NCBI GenBank assembly: GCA_963762865.1
Contig: CAVXNC010000011.1
Coordinates: forward strand, 124,001 to 188,000
DNA from: DATHAP01 sp963762865
GTDB taxonomy: Bacteria; Actinomycetota; Actinomycetes; JACCUZ01
Reading direction: 5' to 3'
DNA: 64,000 nt
This document shows, piece by piece, positions 54,736-64,000 of this stretch (positions within the stretch are counted from its first letter, which is position 1; each line of letters begins with the position of its first letter). The notes below the pieces were generated by a model that saw only the letters and a program-made list of their open reading frames with translations, was not told the DNA's origin and made no database searches. The position numbers and the translations under genes were made by a program.

Positions 54736-55637
54736 GCGGTCACTTCCTCGTCGGTGGTGGTCGTCGTAGGGCCGGAGCCGTCGGGGCCGTCGGGCCGCGG
54801 GTCGGTGCGGTGGGCTTCGAGCTCCTCCGGCGTCTCGCGCCCGGGGCGCAGCCGGGCCGAGACGGCGATGTAGGTCACCGCCCCGAGGAAGACCACGATG
54901 CTGGTCCACTCGTTGAGCCGCAGGCCGAGGAGGTCGTTGGCCGGGTCGACGCGCAGGCCCTCGATCCAGCCGCGGCCGACCGTGTAGGCGGCGACGTAGA
55001 GCGCGAACGCTCGGCCGTGGCCGAGCCGGAAGCGCCGGTCGGCCCACACGACGAGGCCCGCGACGGCGACGTTCCACAGCAGCTCGTAGAGGAAGGTCGG
55101 GTGGTACGTCGCAAGGTCGAGCGTGGCGTCCGGCCGGTGGGCGCGGTCGATCTCGACCGCCCACGGCAGGTCGGTCGCGCGGCCGTAGAGCTCCTGGTTG
55201 AAGTAGTTGCCGAGCCGGCCGACGGCCTGGGCGAGGACGATGCCGACGCAGAGCGCGTCCGCGAAGGCCGGCAGCGGGATGCCCCGGCGCCGGCAGCCGA
55301 TCCAGGCGCCGACCCCGCCGAAAGCGATCGCGCCCCAGATGCCGAGCCCGCCCTGCCAGATGTAGAGCGCCGTGACCGGTTCGCCCCCGTCGCCGAAGTA
55401 GGCCTGCGGCGAGGTGATGACGTGGTAGATCCGGCCGCCGATGATCCCGAAGGGCACCATCCAGGTCGCGATCTCCGTGACGTCCCCGCGCCGGCCGCCG
55501 CGCTCCACCCAGCGCCGCTCGCCCACCCAGATGGCCAGGAAGATCCCCGCGATGATGCACAGCGCGTAGGCCCGGATTGGGAGCGGTCCGAGGTTCCAGA
55601 CCCCGTCGGAGGGGCTGGGGAACGAGGCGAGGTCCAT
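54732..55637 (-). CDS. lgt: Prolipoprotein diacylglyceryl transferase
   Basis: 301 residues, seven helices. The Lgt signature is 'GRLGNYFNQELYG', with 'PLPIRAYALCIIAGI' at the start and 'HPTFLYELLWN' later. It transfers diacylglyceryl from phosphatidylglycerol to the lipobox Cys of prolipoproteins in the plasma membrane. A polar tail of about 45 residues, Asp/Pro/Thr-rich, follows the last helix, as in other actinobacteria. The upstream SCO gene encodes a lipoprotein, a substrate of this enzyme. Confidence 0.94.
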   Translation of the reverse strand: MDLASFPSPSDGVWNLGPLPIRAYALCIIAGIFLAIWVGERRWVERGGRRGDVTEIATWMVPFGIIGGRIYHVITSPQAYFGDGGEPVTALYIWQGGLGIWGAIAFGGVGAWIGCRRRGIPLPAFADALCVGIVLAQAVGRLGNYFNQELYGRATDLPWAVEIDRAHRPDATLDLATYHPTFLYELLWNVAVAGLVVWADRRFRLGHGRAFALYVAAYTVGRGWIEGLRVDPANDLLGLRLNEWTSIVVFLGAVTYIAVSARLRPGRETPEELEAHRTDPRPDGPDGSGPTTTTTDEEVTA

Positions 55638-55644
55638 GACGCTC

Positions 55645-56325
55645 TCAGGCTAGTCGCGCGAGCCGGGAGAGGTCGGCGCGCAGGTCGGCGACCGGGGTGG
55701 TGTCCGACCAGACGACCTTCGCCTTTCCGTCGACGAACGCCGTCGTGTAGGTCCCGTGGTCCACCTCGTAGTCGCCGGTGTGCCCGGAGCCGTCGTGCCC
55801 GCCGGTCGAGCCGTCGGGGAGCTCGTAGCTGATGTGCAGCCCCTCGGCCGCCCGGGCCACGGTGCCGACCGGCGCCACCAGGCCCTCGAAGCGCGGGTCG
55901 AAGCGGTCGAGGTACTCGCGCACGACTCCCGGCTCGTCGCGCGCCGGGTCGGTCGAGACGAAGATCATCCGGGTGCGGTCCCTGACGTCCTTGTCCGAGC
56001 CGCGCAGCGCCGCGGCGATGTTGGCCAGCACGACGTTGCAGATGTCCGGGCAGTGCGTGTAGCCGAAGAACACCAGGGTCACGCCCTGGCCCGCGTCGTC
56101 GGAGGGGACGACCGGCGAGCCCGAGGTATCGGTGAACTGCTGGTCCGGCAGCGGGTAGGCAGCGCGGATCGCGGTGCCGCGCCAGCCGGACTCGCCGTTG
56201 ACCGTGACGGCCGCGTTGCCGTCCGAGGAGCCGCTGGCGCAGCCGGTCAGCACGGTCAGCGACATCGCCGCCGCCAGCGCGAGCGCCGGTCCGCGGCGGG
56301 TGCGGCGCGCCTGCCCGCGTCTCAC
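55645..56325 (-). CDS. SCO1/SenC family copper-binding lipoprotein
   Basis: 226 residues. The basic N-terminus, hydrophobic core and lipobox 'LTGC' make it a lipoprotein. The thioredoxin-like domain carries the copper-binding CxxxC in 'YTHCPDICN' and the distant His in 'DYEVDHGTYTTAF'. SCO proteins deliver copper to the CuA site of cytochrome c oxidase. A His/Gly-rich insertion lies before the conserved His. The GTG start overlaps the trpA stop (GTGA), linking it to the trp transcript. Confidence 0.9.
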   Translation of the reverse strand: MRRGQARRTRRGPALALAAAMSLTVLTGCASGSSDGNAAVTVNGESGWRGTAIRAAYPLPDQQFTDTSGSPVVPSDDAGQGVTLVFFGYTHCPDICNVVLANIAAALRGSDKDVRDRTRMIFVSTDPARDEPGVVREYLDRFDPRFEGLVAPVGTVARAAEGLHISYELPDGSTGGHDGSGHTGDYEVDHGTYTTAFVDGKAKVVWSDTTPVADLRADLSRLARLA

Positions 56326-57152
56326 GCGCGGCCCCGGCGGACCCCGTCGGCCAGCTCGGCGGCCAGCGCCTCGACGGCCTTGACCCCCTCTGCCGGGTCT
56401 GCCGCGTCGAGCATCGCGCGGACGAACGCCGAGCCGACGATGACCCCGTCGGCGAAGGCCGCGACCTCCGCGGCCTGGTCGCCGGTCGAGACTCCGAGGC
56501 CGACGCAGACCGGCGTGTCACTGACTGCCCGCACCCGTGACACCAGGCTGGCCGCGGCGTCGCCGACGGAGGCCCGCGCACCGGTGACACCCATCAGCGA
56601 CGCGGCGTAGACGAAGCCGCGGCACTGCTCGGCCGTCATCCGGATCCGCTCGTCGGTCGACGACGGCGCGACCAGGAAGACCCGGCCGAGCCCGGTCGCA
56701 TCGGTGGCGCCCAGCCAGTCGGACGGGTCGCGACCCGCCTCGTCCGGGATCAGGTCCGGGGTGATGACCGCCGACCCGCCGGCCTCGACCATGGCGTCGG
56801 CGAAGCGGCGGGCGCCGTAGCGCTCGATCGGGTTCCAGTAGGTCATGACCAGCGCCGGTGCGCCGGTGGCGGCGACGGCGCGCACCGTCGTCAGCACGTC
56901 GTCGGTGGTGGTGCCGCGCTGCAAGGCGACCTCGACCGCGGCCTGGATCGTCGGGCCGTCCATCAGCGGGTCGGAGTAGGGCAGGCCGATCTCGACGACG
57001 TCCACCCCGCCGCGCACCATGGCGGTCAGCGCCTCGGCGGCGCCGTCGACGGACGGGTAGCCCGCCGGGAGGTAGCCGACGAGCACGGCACGGTTCTCCG
57101 CGCGGGCAGCGGAGAGCACGTCGTCGAGCCGGGTCGTCCGCGAGTCGGTCAT
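56322..57152 (-). CDS. trpA: Tryptophan synthase alpha chain
   Basis: 276 residues. The catalytic Glu is in 'VDVVEIGLPYSDPLMDGP', which also includes the catalytic Asp region, and 'VCVGLGVSTGDQAAEV' with 'GVIVGSAFVRAM' closes the phosphate site. It cleaves indole-3-glycerol phosphate to indole, channelled to TrpB. I chose the ATG at 57152, preceded by GGTGAG; an ATG at 57170 would overlap trpB by 11 bp. Confidence 0.94.
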   Translation of the reverse strand: MTDSRTTRLDDVLSAARAENRAVLVGYLPAGYPSVDGAAEALTAMVRGGVDVVEIGLPYSDPLMDGPTIQAAVEVALQRGTTTDDVLTTVRAVAATGAPALVMTYWNPIERYGARRFADAMVEAGGSAVITPDLIPDEAGRDPSDWLGATDATGLGRVFLVAPSSTDERIRMTAEQCRGFVYAASLMGVTGARASVGDAAASLVSRVRAVSDTPVCVGLGVSTGDQAAEVAAFADGVIVGSAFVRAMLDAADPAEGVKAVEALAAELADGVRRGRA

Positions 57153-57159
57153 CGCCGGC

Positions 57160-58446
<1,287 letters not shown>

Positions 58447-58462
58447 GCCGGCCGCCTGCCCG

Positions 58463-59272
58463 TCACCGGTTGTGGTGCCGCAGCGCCGGGTGGGCGCCGG
58501 CCGCGACCAGGTCCCGCACGGCGTCGCGCGGGTCCCGGTCGGTGACGAGGGACTCGCCGACCAGGACCGCGTCGGCACCGGCCCGGGCGTACTCGATGAC
58601 GTCGTGCGGACCGCGCACGCCCGACTCGGCGATGCAGACACTGCTCTCCGGCACGTGTGGCGCGAGTCGCGCGAAGGTGCCGCGGTCGACCTCGAGGGTG
58701 CGCAGGTCGCGCGCGTTGATGCCGACGACCGTGGCTCCGGCGTCGACGGCGCGCTGCACCTCTTCGACGGTGTGGCACTCGACCAGCGGCGTGAGCCCCA
58801 GCGAGGTGGCGCGCTCCACCAGCGAGACCAGCGCGGTCTGCTCGAGGGCCGCGACGATGAGCAGTGCGAGGTCGGCGCCGTGGACGCGCGCCTCCCAGAG
58901 CTGGTAGCTGGTGACGATGAAGTCCTTGCGCAGCACGGGGACGTCGACCGACCGGCGCACCGCGACCAGGTCGTCGAGGCTCCCGCCGAAGCGGTGCCGC
59001 TCCGTGAGCACGCTGATGACCGCGGCGCCACCCGCCTCGTAGTCGGCTGCCAGGGCCGCCGGGTCGGAGATGTCCGCCAGCGTCCCCTTGGACGGGCTGG
59101 ACCTCTTGACCTCCGCGATGACTGCGACCCCGTCGGCCTTGAGCAGCGGCACCGGGTTGCGGCAGTCGGGCACCCGCGCGGCGAGCGACTTGAGCTCGTC
59201 GAGGCTGACCCGCGCCTGGCGCTCGGCCAGGTCGGCGTGCACGCCGACCAGGATGTCGTCGAGCACGCTCAC
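58463..59272 (-). CDS. trpC: Indole-3-glycerol phosphate synthase
   Basis: 269 residues, a full (beta/alpha)8 barrel. 'VIAEVKRSSPSKG' contains the catalytic Lys, 'LRKDFIVTSYQLWEAR' the second Lys, and 'VGINARDLRTLEVD' and 'ESGVRGPHDV' the phosphate site. It closes the indole ring from CdRP. GTG start. A 124-bp gap separates it from the DUF2752 gene, the largest break between trpE and trpA. Confidence 0.95.
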   Translation of the reverse strand: MSVLDDILVGVHADLAERQARVSLDELKSLAARVPDCRNPVPLLKADGVAVIAEVKRSSPSKGTLADISDPAALAADYEAGGAAVISVLTERHRFGGSLDDLVAVRRSVDVPVLRKDFIVTSYQLWEARVHGADLALLIVAALEQTALVSLVERATSLGLTPLVECHTVEEVQRAVDAGATVVGINARDLRTLEVDRGTFARLAPHVPESSVCIAESGVRGPHDVIEYARAGADAVLVGESLVTDRDPRDAVRDLVAAGAHPALRHHNR

Positions 59273-59396
59273 GTGGTGGGTCCCCTCCGGTCGTCGCCTC
59301 GCCGTTCTCGCCGCGCTCTGCTGGCCGAGATCCGCACGGCAGTGCGGTCAGCGTAACCGTGGACGTCCTACCGGCCGAATCGCGCTGGTCCGTCGG

Positions 59397-59825
59397 TCAG
59401 GGTGCGAGCCACGAGAGGGCCGGCACGTTGCGCAGCACACCGAACGCGACCACGGCGCCGAGCAGCACCCAGATGAGGACGGCCGGTGCGGCAGTGCTGC
59501 GCCGTCGCCCGGTCCATGACCGGCGCAGCCATCTCACCCAGACCACGACGAGCGGCAGCACGGCGAGGACCGCCAGCAGGTTGAGACCGAACGCCGCGCC
59601 GAGGTCCCCGTGCGCCAGCGCGTGGGTCGCGCGCAACGCGCCGCAGCCCGGGCAGTAGAGACCGGTGACCGCCAGGAACGGACACGTCGGGTAGTGCCCC
59701 GACTCGTTCGGGTCGACGGCCGCGACGTAGCCGACCGCGGCCGCCGCGAGCGCCGCGACGCCGAGCGGTGCCGCCCTGGTCGTCCAGGGCGGCGCCATCC
59801 GGTGCCGTTCGAGGCTGGCTGTCAC
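59397..59825 (-). CDS. DUF2752 membrane protein
   Basis: 142 residues with about three helices. The DUF2752 signature 'CPFLAVTGLYCPGCGALRA' with its paired cysteines is followed by a His-containing helix ('THALAHGDLGAAFGLN'). Function unknown; it is a regular neighbour of trpC in actinobacteria. The start is one of two GTGs (59825 or 59831). Confidence 0.82.
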   Translation of the reverse strand: MTASLERHRMAPPWTTRAAPLGVAALAAAAVGYVAAVDPNESGHYPTCPFLAVTGLYCPGCGALRATHALAHGDLGAAFGLNLLAVLAVLPLVVVWVRWLRRSWTGRRRSTAAPAVLIWVLLGAVVAFGVLRNVPALSWLAP

Positions 59826-59842
59826 TGCCACGCCGCCGGCGC

Positions 59843-60311
59843 TCAGTCGCTCCCAGCGCTGAGCGCGATGACCAGCAGGAGGTAGAGCACCCCGAGCACG
59901 ATGCCGGCCACCGCGCCCCAGATGGCGAACTGCTTCGCCTTGCGCGAGGACTCCTGCGCGCCGGCGAGGTCGCCGGCCTGGTACTTCCCGTTGACCTGCG
60001 CGGCGTAGACGATGGACGCGATGCCCAGCGGCAGGCAGCAGAGCACCGTGGACAGGATCGCCCACACCAGGTAGTTCGGCGGCGGGGTGCCGGCCGGCTG
60101 ACCGTAGGGGCTGCCGTACTGCGGCTGGCCGTACTGCGGCTGGCCCGGCTGCTGGCCGCCGGGCCACTCACCGCCACCCCGGTGCCGGCGGCGGGTTGGT
60201 CCCCCACTGCGGCTGGCTGGGCTGGCTGGGCGGGGGCGGCGGCGGGGTCGAGTCCCCCGAGCCGGGCGGGCGGTTGGGGTCGTACGGGTCGTTGCTGCCG
60301 GTGTCACTCAC
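59843..60311 (-). CDS. CD225/dispanin-like two-helix membrane protein, frame broken in a G-run
   Basis: The C-terminal part (reading to 59843) has the dispanin pattern: 'NYLVWAILSTVLCCLPLGIA', a basic loop ('YQAGDLAGAQESSRKAKQF') and a second helix. The N-terminal Pro/Gln-rich tail has its natural start (GTG 60311, 'VSDTGSNDPYDPNRPPG') in a different frame. The two join if one G is removed from the G-run at 60177-60180. As written, a GTG at 60307 gives a complete frame, but with an unnatural Arg-rich N-terminus. Either a sequence error or a slippage-prone homopolymer explains it. Function unknown. Confidence 0.75.
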
Positions 60312-60378
60312 GTGGGCGGGTCCCCCTCTGGGTGGGTGTCAGGAAGCCGTGCTGGTCGTGCTGGTGGTGCTGGTCGCG

Positions 60379-60627
60379 TCAGGCCGTGCTGGAGGAGCCA
60401 CGGTCGTCGTACTCCGGGTCACGCTCGTCCTTGTAGGTGACCGTGTTGCCCATGCCCATCATCTGCATCACCTTGCCGACGACCGCGCCCAGCGCCACGA
60501 CGCCGAGCCCCACGAAGAAGAGCCACGGGGCCTCGATCGGCAGCGCGATGCCACTGATCAGGAAGCCGACGAACATGATGGTCACGGCCGTCCACGCGGC
60601 AGGGGTGTTGCCGTGGCTTGCCGACAT
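60379..60627 (-). CDS. HGxxPAAW motif membrane protein
   Basis: 82 residues. The family-defining 'HGNTPAAWT' at residues 5-13 precedes two helices ('VTIMFVGFLISGIALPI', 'WLFFVGLGVVALGAVVG') and a charged C-terminal tail. The family is an actinobacterial marker found in trp clusters; its role is unknown. Confidence 0.88.
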   Translation of the reverse strand: MSASHGNTPAAWTAVTIMFVGFLISGIALPIEAPWLFFVGLGVVALGAVVGKVMQMMGMGNTVTYKDERDPEYDDRGSSSTA

Positions 60628-60714
60628 GGCTCTCCTTTTCGCGGGCCGGCCCCGGGACCTGCGAGCCGCCGTTTGCTGGATCCTGCCTGGATCCTGCCGG
60701 GATTCTGCCAGGAG

Positions 60715-61136
60715 TCAGGCCGTGGGGTCCTCGCCGCGGTCCAGAGCGGCCCAGGTGTCGGCCGGAGAGCCCGGGTGCGCGGGGTCGTCGGGGCGCTCAC
60801 CCTGGGCGCTCGCCGGGGGTCGCGCCCGGTCCCGGTCGCCTCGGCGCGGCGCGGGCCACCGGTCCGACCGGACGGCCGCGAGGACGCCCGCACCGGCCAG
60901 CAGCGCGCCCCCGGCACCGAGCAGCACCCCGCCCGAGGCCACGCCGACGACGGCGGTCACCAGGCCCACGACGGCCAGCAACGCGGCCATCGCCCGACGA
61001 GGCCGGGGCTGCAGCAGGAGGGCGGCGCCGGTGCCCGCGAGCGCCACCAGCCCGACCCCGGGCTCGGCGACCAGCAACAGCACTCCGCCCAGCGCGGCAA
61101 CGGCGACAGTCAGGCCGCGACGGGTGCGCGCCTCAT
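60715..61136 (-). CDS. TIGR02234-like (trp operon) membrane protein, shortened and frame-shifted at the start
   Basis: Three to four hydrophobic segments and the end 'DTWAALDRGEDPTA' match the Trp-associated membrane family TIGR02234. The loops between helices are very short; the longer extracytoplasmic loops of usual members are missing. The ATG at 61136 overlaps the trpE stop (ATGA), but its frame ends after eight codons. The membrane frame ('RTRRGLTVAVAALGGVLLLV') lacks an ATG or GTG and would join the ATG if one G were added after ATGAGG. So the start is broken or wrongly sequenced. Confidence 0.6.
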
Positions 61137-62653
61137 GCCGGCGGCCGCAGAGTTCCCGCCGTGGCCACCGCCCGCAGCACCGCCATCGCCTTGTTGAGGC
61201 ACTCGGTGTCCTCGGCCGCCGGGTCCGAGTCGGCGACGATGCCGGCGCCCGCCTGGACGTAGGCGATGCCGTCGCGCAGGTAGGCGGTGCGGATCGCGAT
61301 CGCCGTGTCGGAGTCGCCGGCGAAGTCGAGGTAGCCGACGCAGCCGCCGTAGACCCCGCGCCGGGTCGGCTCGAGCTCGTCGATGATCTCCATGGCACGC
61401 GGCTTCGGCGCACCGGAGAGGGTGCCGGCCGGGAAGCAGGCGGTCAGCACGTCGAACGCGGTGCGGCCGGCGGCGACCTGCCCCACGACGGTGCTCACGA
61501 TGTGCATGACGTGGCTGTAGCGCTCGACCGACATGAAGTCGACGACCTCGACGGTGCCCGCCGCGCACACCCGGCCGAGGTCGTTGCGGCCGAGGTCGAC
61601 GAGCATCAGGTGCTCGGCCCGCTCCTTCGGGTCGGCGAGCAGCTCGGCCGCCAGCGCCGCGTCCTCCTCGGGCGTCGCTCCCCGCCACCGGGTGCCGGCG
61701 ATCGGGTGCATCATCGCCCGGCCGTCGCTCACCTTGACCAGCGCCTCGGGGCTGGACCCGACGACGTCGAAGCCGTCGAAGCGCAACAGGTACATGTACG
61801 GGCTCGGGTTGGTCGCCCGCAGCATCCGGTAGACGTCGAGCGGGTCGGCCGCGGTCGGCATGGCGAAGCGCTGGCTGACGACGATCTGGAAGGCTTCGCC
61901 GCGGCGGATCTCGGCCTTGGCGTGCTCGACGGCGCGCCGGTAGTCGTCGCTGGAGGTCCCCCGGTCGTACGCCGGGGCGACGCCCGGGTCAGCGACTGCC
62001 ACGGTCGACGGCGCCGGGGCGGCCAGGTCGGCGGTCATCCGGTCGAGGCGCTCGACCGCGTCGGTCCACGCCCAGTCGACCCGCTCGTCGGTGTCGTCGT
62101 AGTTGATGGCGTTGGCGATGAGCAGGACGGAGCCGTCGGCGTGGTCGAGCACCGCCAGGTCGGTGGCCAGCATCATCGCCAGCTCCGGGACGTGCAGGTC
62201 GTCGACGGTGCTGTCGGGGAGTCTCTCCAGGCGGCGTACGGCGTCGTAGCCGATCACGCCGACGAGACCGCCGGTGAGCGGCGGGAGACCGTCGAGCCGC
62301 GGGGTGTGCAACGTCTCGACGGTCGCCCGGAGAGCGGCCAGCGGGTCACCGCTGGTGGGGACGCCGACGGGTGCGTCGCCGAGCCAGTGCGCCTGCCCGT
62401 CGCGCTCGGTCAGCGTGGCGTGCGACCGCACCCCGATGAAGGAGTAGCGCGACCACACCCGGCCGTGCTCGGCCGACTCGAGCAGGAACGTGCCGGTCCG
62501 GCCGCCACCGAGCTTGCGGTAGAGCCCGACCGGCGTCTCGCCGTCCGCGAGCAGGCGCCGGCAGACCGGGATGACCCGACGGTCCTTGGCGAGCTCGCGG
62601 AAGGTCTCGAGATCGAGGGCGTCCGGGGCGGCGGGCGACGGCATGACGCACAT
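61133..62653 (-). CDS. trpE: Anthranilate synthase component I
   Basis: 506 residues. The feedback-site element 'TFLLESAEHGRVWSRYSFIG', the chorismate-site 'NPSPYMYLLRFDGFDVVGSS' and the signature 'ACFPAGTLSGAPKPRAMEII' are all present. It converts chorismate and ammonia to anthranilate; the glutaminase TrpG is not in the window. Starts at 62653 or 62644 (both ATG, no clear ribosome site) are possible. A large inverted repeat lies just upstream. Confidence 0.93.
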   Translation of the reverse strand: MCVMPSPAAPDALDLETFRELAKDRRVIPVCRRLLADGETPVGLYRKLGGGRTGTFLLESAEHGRVWSRYSFIGVRSHATLTERDGQAHWLGDAPVGVPTSGDPLAALRATVETLHTPRLDGLPPLTGGLVGVIGYDAVRRLERLPDSTVDDLHVPELAMMLATDLAVLDHADGSVLLIANAINYDDTDERVDWAWTDAVERLDRMTADLAAPAPSTVAVADPGVAPAYDRGTSSDDYRRAVEHAKAEIRRGEAFQIVVSQRFAMPTAADPLDVYRMLRATNPSPYMYLLRFDGFDVVGSSPEALVKVSDGRAMMHPIAGTRWRGATPEEDAALAAELLADPKERAEHLMLVDLGRNDLGRVCAAGTVEVVDFMSVERYSHVMHIVSTVVGQVAAGRTAFDVLTACFPAGTLSGAPKPRAMEIIDELEPTRRGVYGGCVGYLDFAGDSDTAIAIRTAYLRDGIAYVQAGAGIVADSDPAAEDTECLNKAMAVLRAVATAGTLRPPA

Positions 62654-62681
62654 TCTGGGGGGTGCGCCGCGGCACCCTGCT

Positions 62682-62756
62682 GATCGTTCGCGACGTCCGG
62701 CCGTGCGACACGCGGTCATGCCGGCGTGTCGGCGGTCCGTGACGTCGCAAACGATC
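62682..62756. promoter_or_regulatory. Long imperfect inverted repeat between hisI and trpE
   Basis: Arms 62682-62697 and 62741-62756 pair over 16 positions with one wobble. Inside, 62706-62713 pairs exactly with 62724-62731 around a 10-nt loop. The whole forms a two-step hairpin filling the 106-bp gap. No short peptide rich in Trp codons is seen, so it is not a classical trp attenuator. It may terminate hisI transcripts or regulate trpE. Confidence 0.5.
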
Positions 62757-62759
62757 TTG

Positions 62760-63137
62760 CTAGGCCGTCTCGCCAGGCAGCAGGACGTCGGCGTCGAAGC
62801 ACGACCGGGCACCGGTGTGGCAGGCCGCGCCCACCTGGTCGACCACGACGAGCAGCGCGTCGCCGTCGCAGTCCAGCCGCACCTCGCGGACGTGCTGCAG
62901 GTGGCCCGACGTGTCCCCCTTGCGCCAGTACTCGCCGCGGCTGCGGCTCCAGAAGGTCGTCCGGCCGGTCGTCAGGGTCCGGTGCAGCGCCTCGTCGTCC
63001 ATCCAGCCGACCATCAGCACCTCACCGGTGCCCGCCTGCTGCACGACGGCGGCCACCAGCCCGTCCCCGTCGCGCTTGAGCCGGGCGGCGACTGCAGGGT
63101 CGAGCGCCGAGGGGGACGCCGCGGAGGTCTCGCTCAT
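62760..63137 (-). CDS. hisI: Phosphoribosyl-AMP cyclohydrolase
   Basis: 125 residues. 'VLMVGWMDDEALHRTL', 'TFWSRSRGEYWRKGDTSGH' and the metal-binding 'CDGDALLVVVDQ' plus 'ACHTGARSCF' cover the HisI fold. It opens the adenine ring of phosphoribosyl-AMP in histidine synthesis. The ATG at 63137 has GAGG before it; a GTG at 63158 would overlap the ABC gene's stop (GTGA). Confidence 0.93.
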   Translation of the reverse strand: MSETSAASPSALDPAVAARLKRDGDGLVAAVVQQAGTGEVLMVGWMDDEALHRTLTTGRTTFWSRSRGEYWRKGDTSGHLQHVREVRLDCDGDALLVVVDQVGAACHTGARSCFDADVLLPGETA

Positions 63138-63154
63138 CCGGCCATCCTCGCGTG

Positions 63155-64000
63155 TCACACCCGGTGCTGCGCCGCCCAGGACGCGTGCAGCCGCGTGTAG
63201 AACCCGCCGAGGTCGAGCAGGTCGGCGTGCCGACCGCGCTCCACCAGCACCCCCGCATCGAAGACCAGCACCTCGTCGGCGACCTCGGCGGTCGAGAGCC
63301 GGTGCGCGATCGTCAGCGCGGTGCGGCCGCGGGTCAGCCCCTCGAGCGCCCGGGCGATCCGCACCTCGGTGCCCGGATCGACCGAGGAGGTTGCCTCGTC
63401 CAGCACCAGGAGATCGGGATCCGCGAGGTACGCCCGGGCGAGCGCCACGAGCTGGCGCTCGCCCGCGGAGAGCTGCTCGCCCCGCTGGCCGACGTCGGTC
63501 GCCAGGCCGTGCGCCAGCCCGCCGAGCCAGTCGGCGAGCCCCAGCTCGACGAACGCGAGCTCGACGTCGGAGTCATCCGCCGACGGCAGGCCGAGCCGCA
63601 CGTTCTCAGCGATCGACCCCTCGAAGAGGAAGCCGTCCTGCGGCACCATCACGATCCGCGACCGCAGCGACTCGAAGCTCACCGACCGCAGGTCCACCCC
63701 GTCGACCAGCACCCTGCCCGACACCGGGTCCATCAGCCGGGTCAGCAGCTTGGCGAAGGTCGTCTTGCCCGACCCGGTCTCCCCCACCACCGCCACCCGG
63801 GACCGCGGGGCGAGCACGACATCGACGTGCGAGAGCACCACCGGCCCGCCCGGGTAGGCGAAGGACACGTCGTCGAAGCGCACGTCGATCGGCCCGCGGT
63901 CGAGCACGACGCCGGTCGCACCGGGGTCGGCCACGTCGGCCGGCGTGTCCAGCACACCGAGCACCCGCCGCCAGCCCGCGATCGCGTTCTGCGCCTCGTT
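63155..64000 (-). CDS. ABC exporter, ATP-binding part (5' end outside window)
   Basis: The 281 visible residues are the nucleotide-binding domain of a fused ABC exporter; the membrane part lies beyond the right edge. The frame is open to the edge ('NEAQNAIAGWRRVLGVLD'). Walker A is 'VGETGSGKTTFAKLL', the Q-loop is 'MVPQDGFLF', the signature is 'LSAGERQLVALARA', and Walker B is 'LLVLDEATSSVDP' with the H-loop in 'IAHRLST'. The substrate cannot be judged. Confidence 0.9.
   Translation of the reverse strand, partial: NEAQNAIAGWRRVLGVLDTPADVADPGATGVVLDRGPIDVRFDDVSFAYPGGPVVLSHVDVVLAPRSRVAVVGETGSGKTTFAKLLTRLMDPVSGRVLVDGVDLRSVSFESLRSRIVMVPQDGFLFEGSIAENVRLGLPSADDSDVELAFVELGLADWLGGLAHGLATDVGQRGEQLSAGERQLVALARAYLADPDLLVLDEATSSVDPGTEVRIARALEGLTRGRTALTIAHRLSTAEVADEVLVFDAGVLVERGRHADLLDLGGFYTRLHASWAAQHRV

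Noticed and set aside
62653..62759. Classical trp attenuator with leader peptide
   Set aside because: A hairpin exists, but no short frame with consecutive Trp codons precedes trpE.

Overview
The window is about 70% GC. Actinobacterial core families fill it: an HrdB/SigA-type primary sigma factor with an Ala/Lys-rich N-terminal arm, GAF-ANTAR and SpoIIE-type regulators, an HGxxPAAW membrane protein, the hisI-trpE-...-trpC-trpB-trpA-lgt order, and gltB-gltD followed later by pyk. I infer a high-GC Gram-positive actinobacterium, plausibly of the Nocardioidaceae or a related order. I see no tRNA, rRNA, CRISPR array, insertion sequence or prophage module.

The left part (about 1-32.2 kb) looks like an accessory stress and energy region. 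It holds the end of a STAS-domain gene, a large MalT/LuxR-type regulator, a K+ channel, an MBL-fold hydrolase, a holin-domain/phosphodiesterase fusion beside a free holin-domain paralogue, two DUF7144 membrane proteins, a YbhN/LPG-synthase-type membrane protein, a HerA-like ATPase, a stand-alone LigD-type polymerase, two cation/proton antiporters, an arylsulfatase and an MFS exporter. It also holds an overlapping respiratory operon (GMC oxidoreductase, NDH-2, CydA, CydB) divergent from zwf plus a GH15 glycosidase. Several plus-strand genes here share a promoter layout: a GGGTGA (or GGGATG) box about 20-22 nt upstream of a C(T/A)(A/C)(C/G)(C/G)(G/T)-like element, 20-50 nt before the start codon. 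This suggests one common regulator or sigma factor.

From 32 to 45 kb come sigA, a PAS-GAF-PP2C phosphatase with a universal stress protein, a degenerate EAL protein, an esterase, and a plus-strand operon of peptidase, patatin, acyltransferase and NUDIX-NYN fusion. A DinB-like protein, a DUF456 protein and pyruvate kinase follow. From 45 to 64 kb, almost everything is on the minus strand: a DJ-1/PfpI protein, a secreted subtilase, gltBD, and a long trp/lgt cluster running hisI, trpE, TIGR02234-like, HGxxPAAW, dispanin-like, DUF2752, trpC, trpB, trpA, SCO, lgt, VIT. The window ends inside an ABC exporter.

Some loci have broken reading frames although the encoded residues stay well conserved. 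These are the GAF-ANTAR gene and its divergent HATPase partner (12.4-13.7 kb), NDH-2 and especially the GMC oxidoreductase (24.5-27.5 kb, more than a dozen frame changes), and two small genes of the trp cluster. Where I can resolve them they are mostly single extra G/C bases. Local sequence or assembly error is therefore as likely as true gene decay, except for GAF-ANTAR, which also lacks a piece of its domain.
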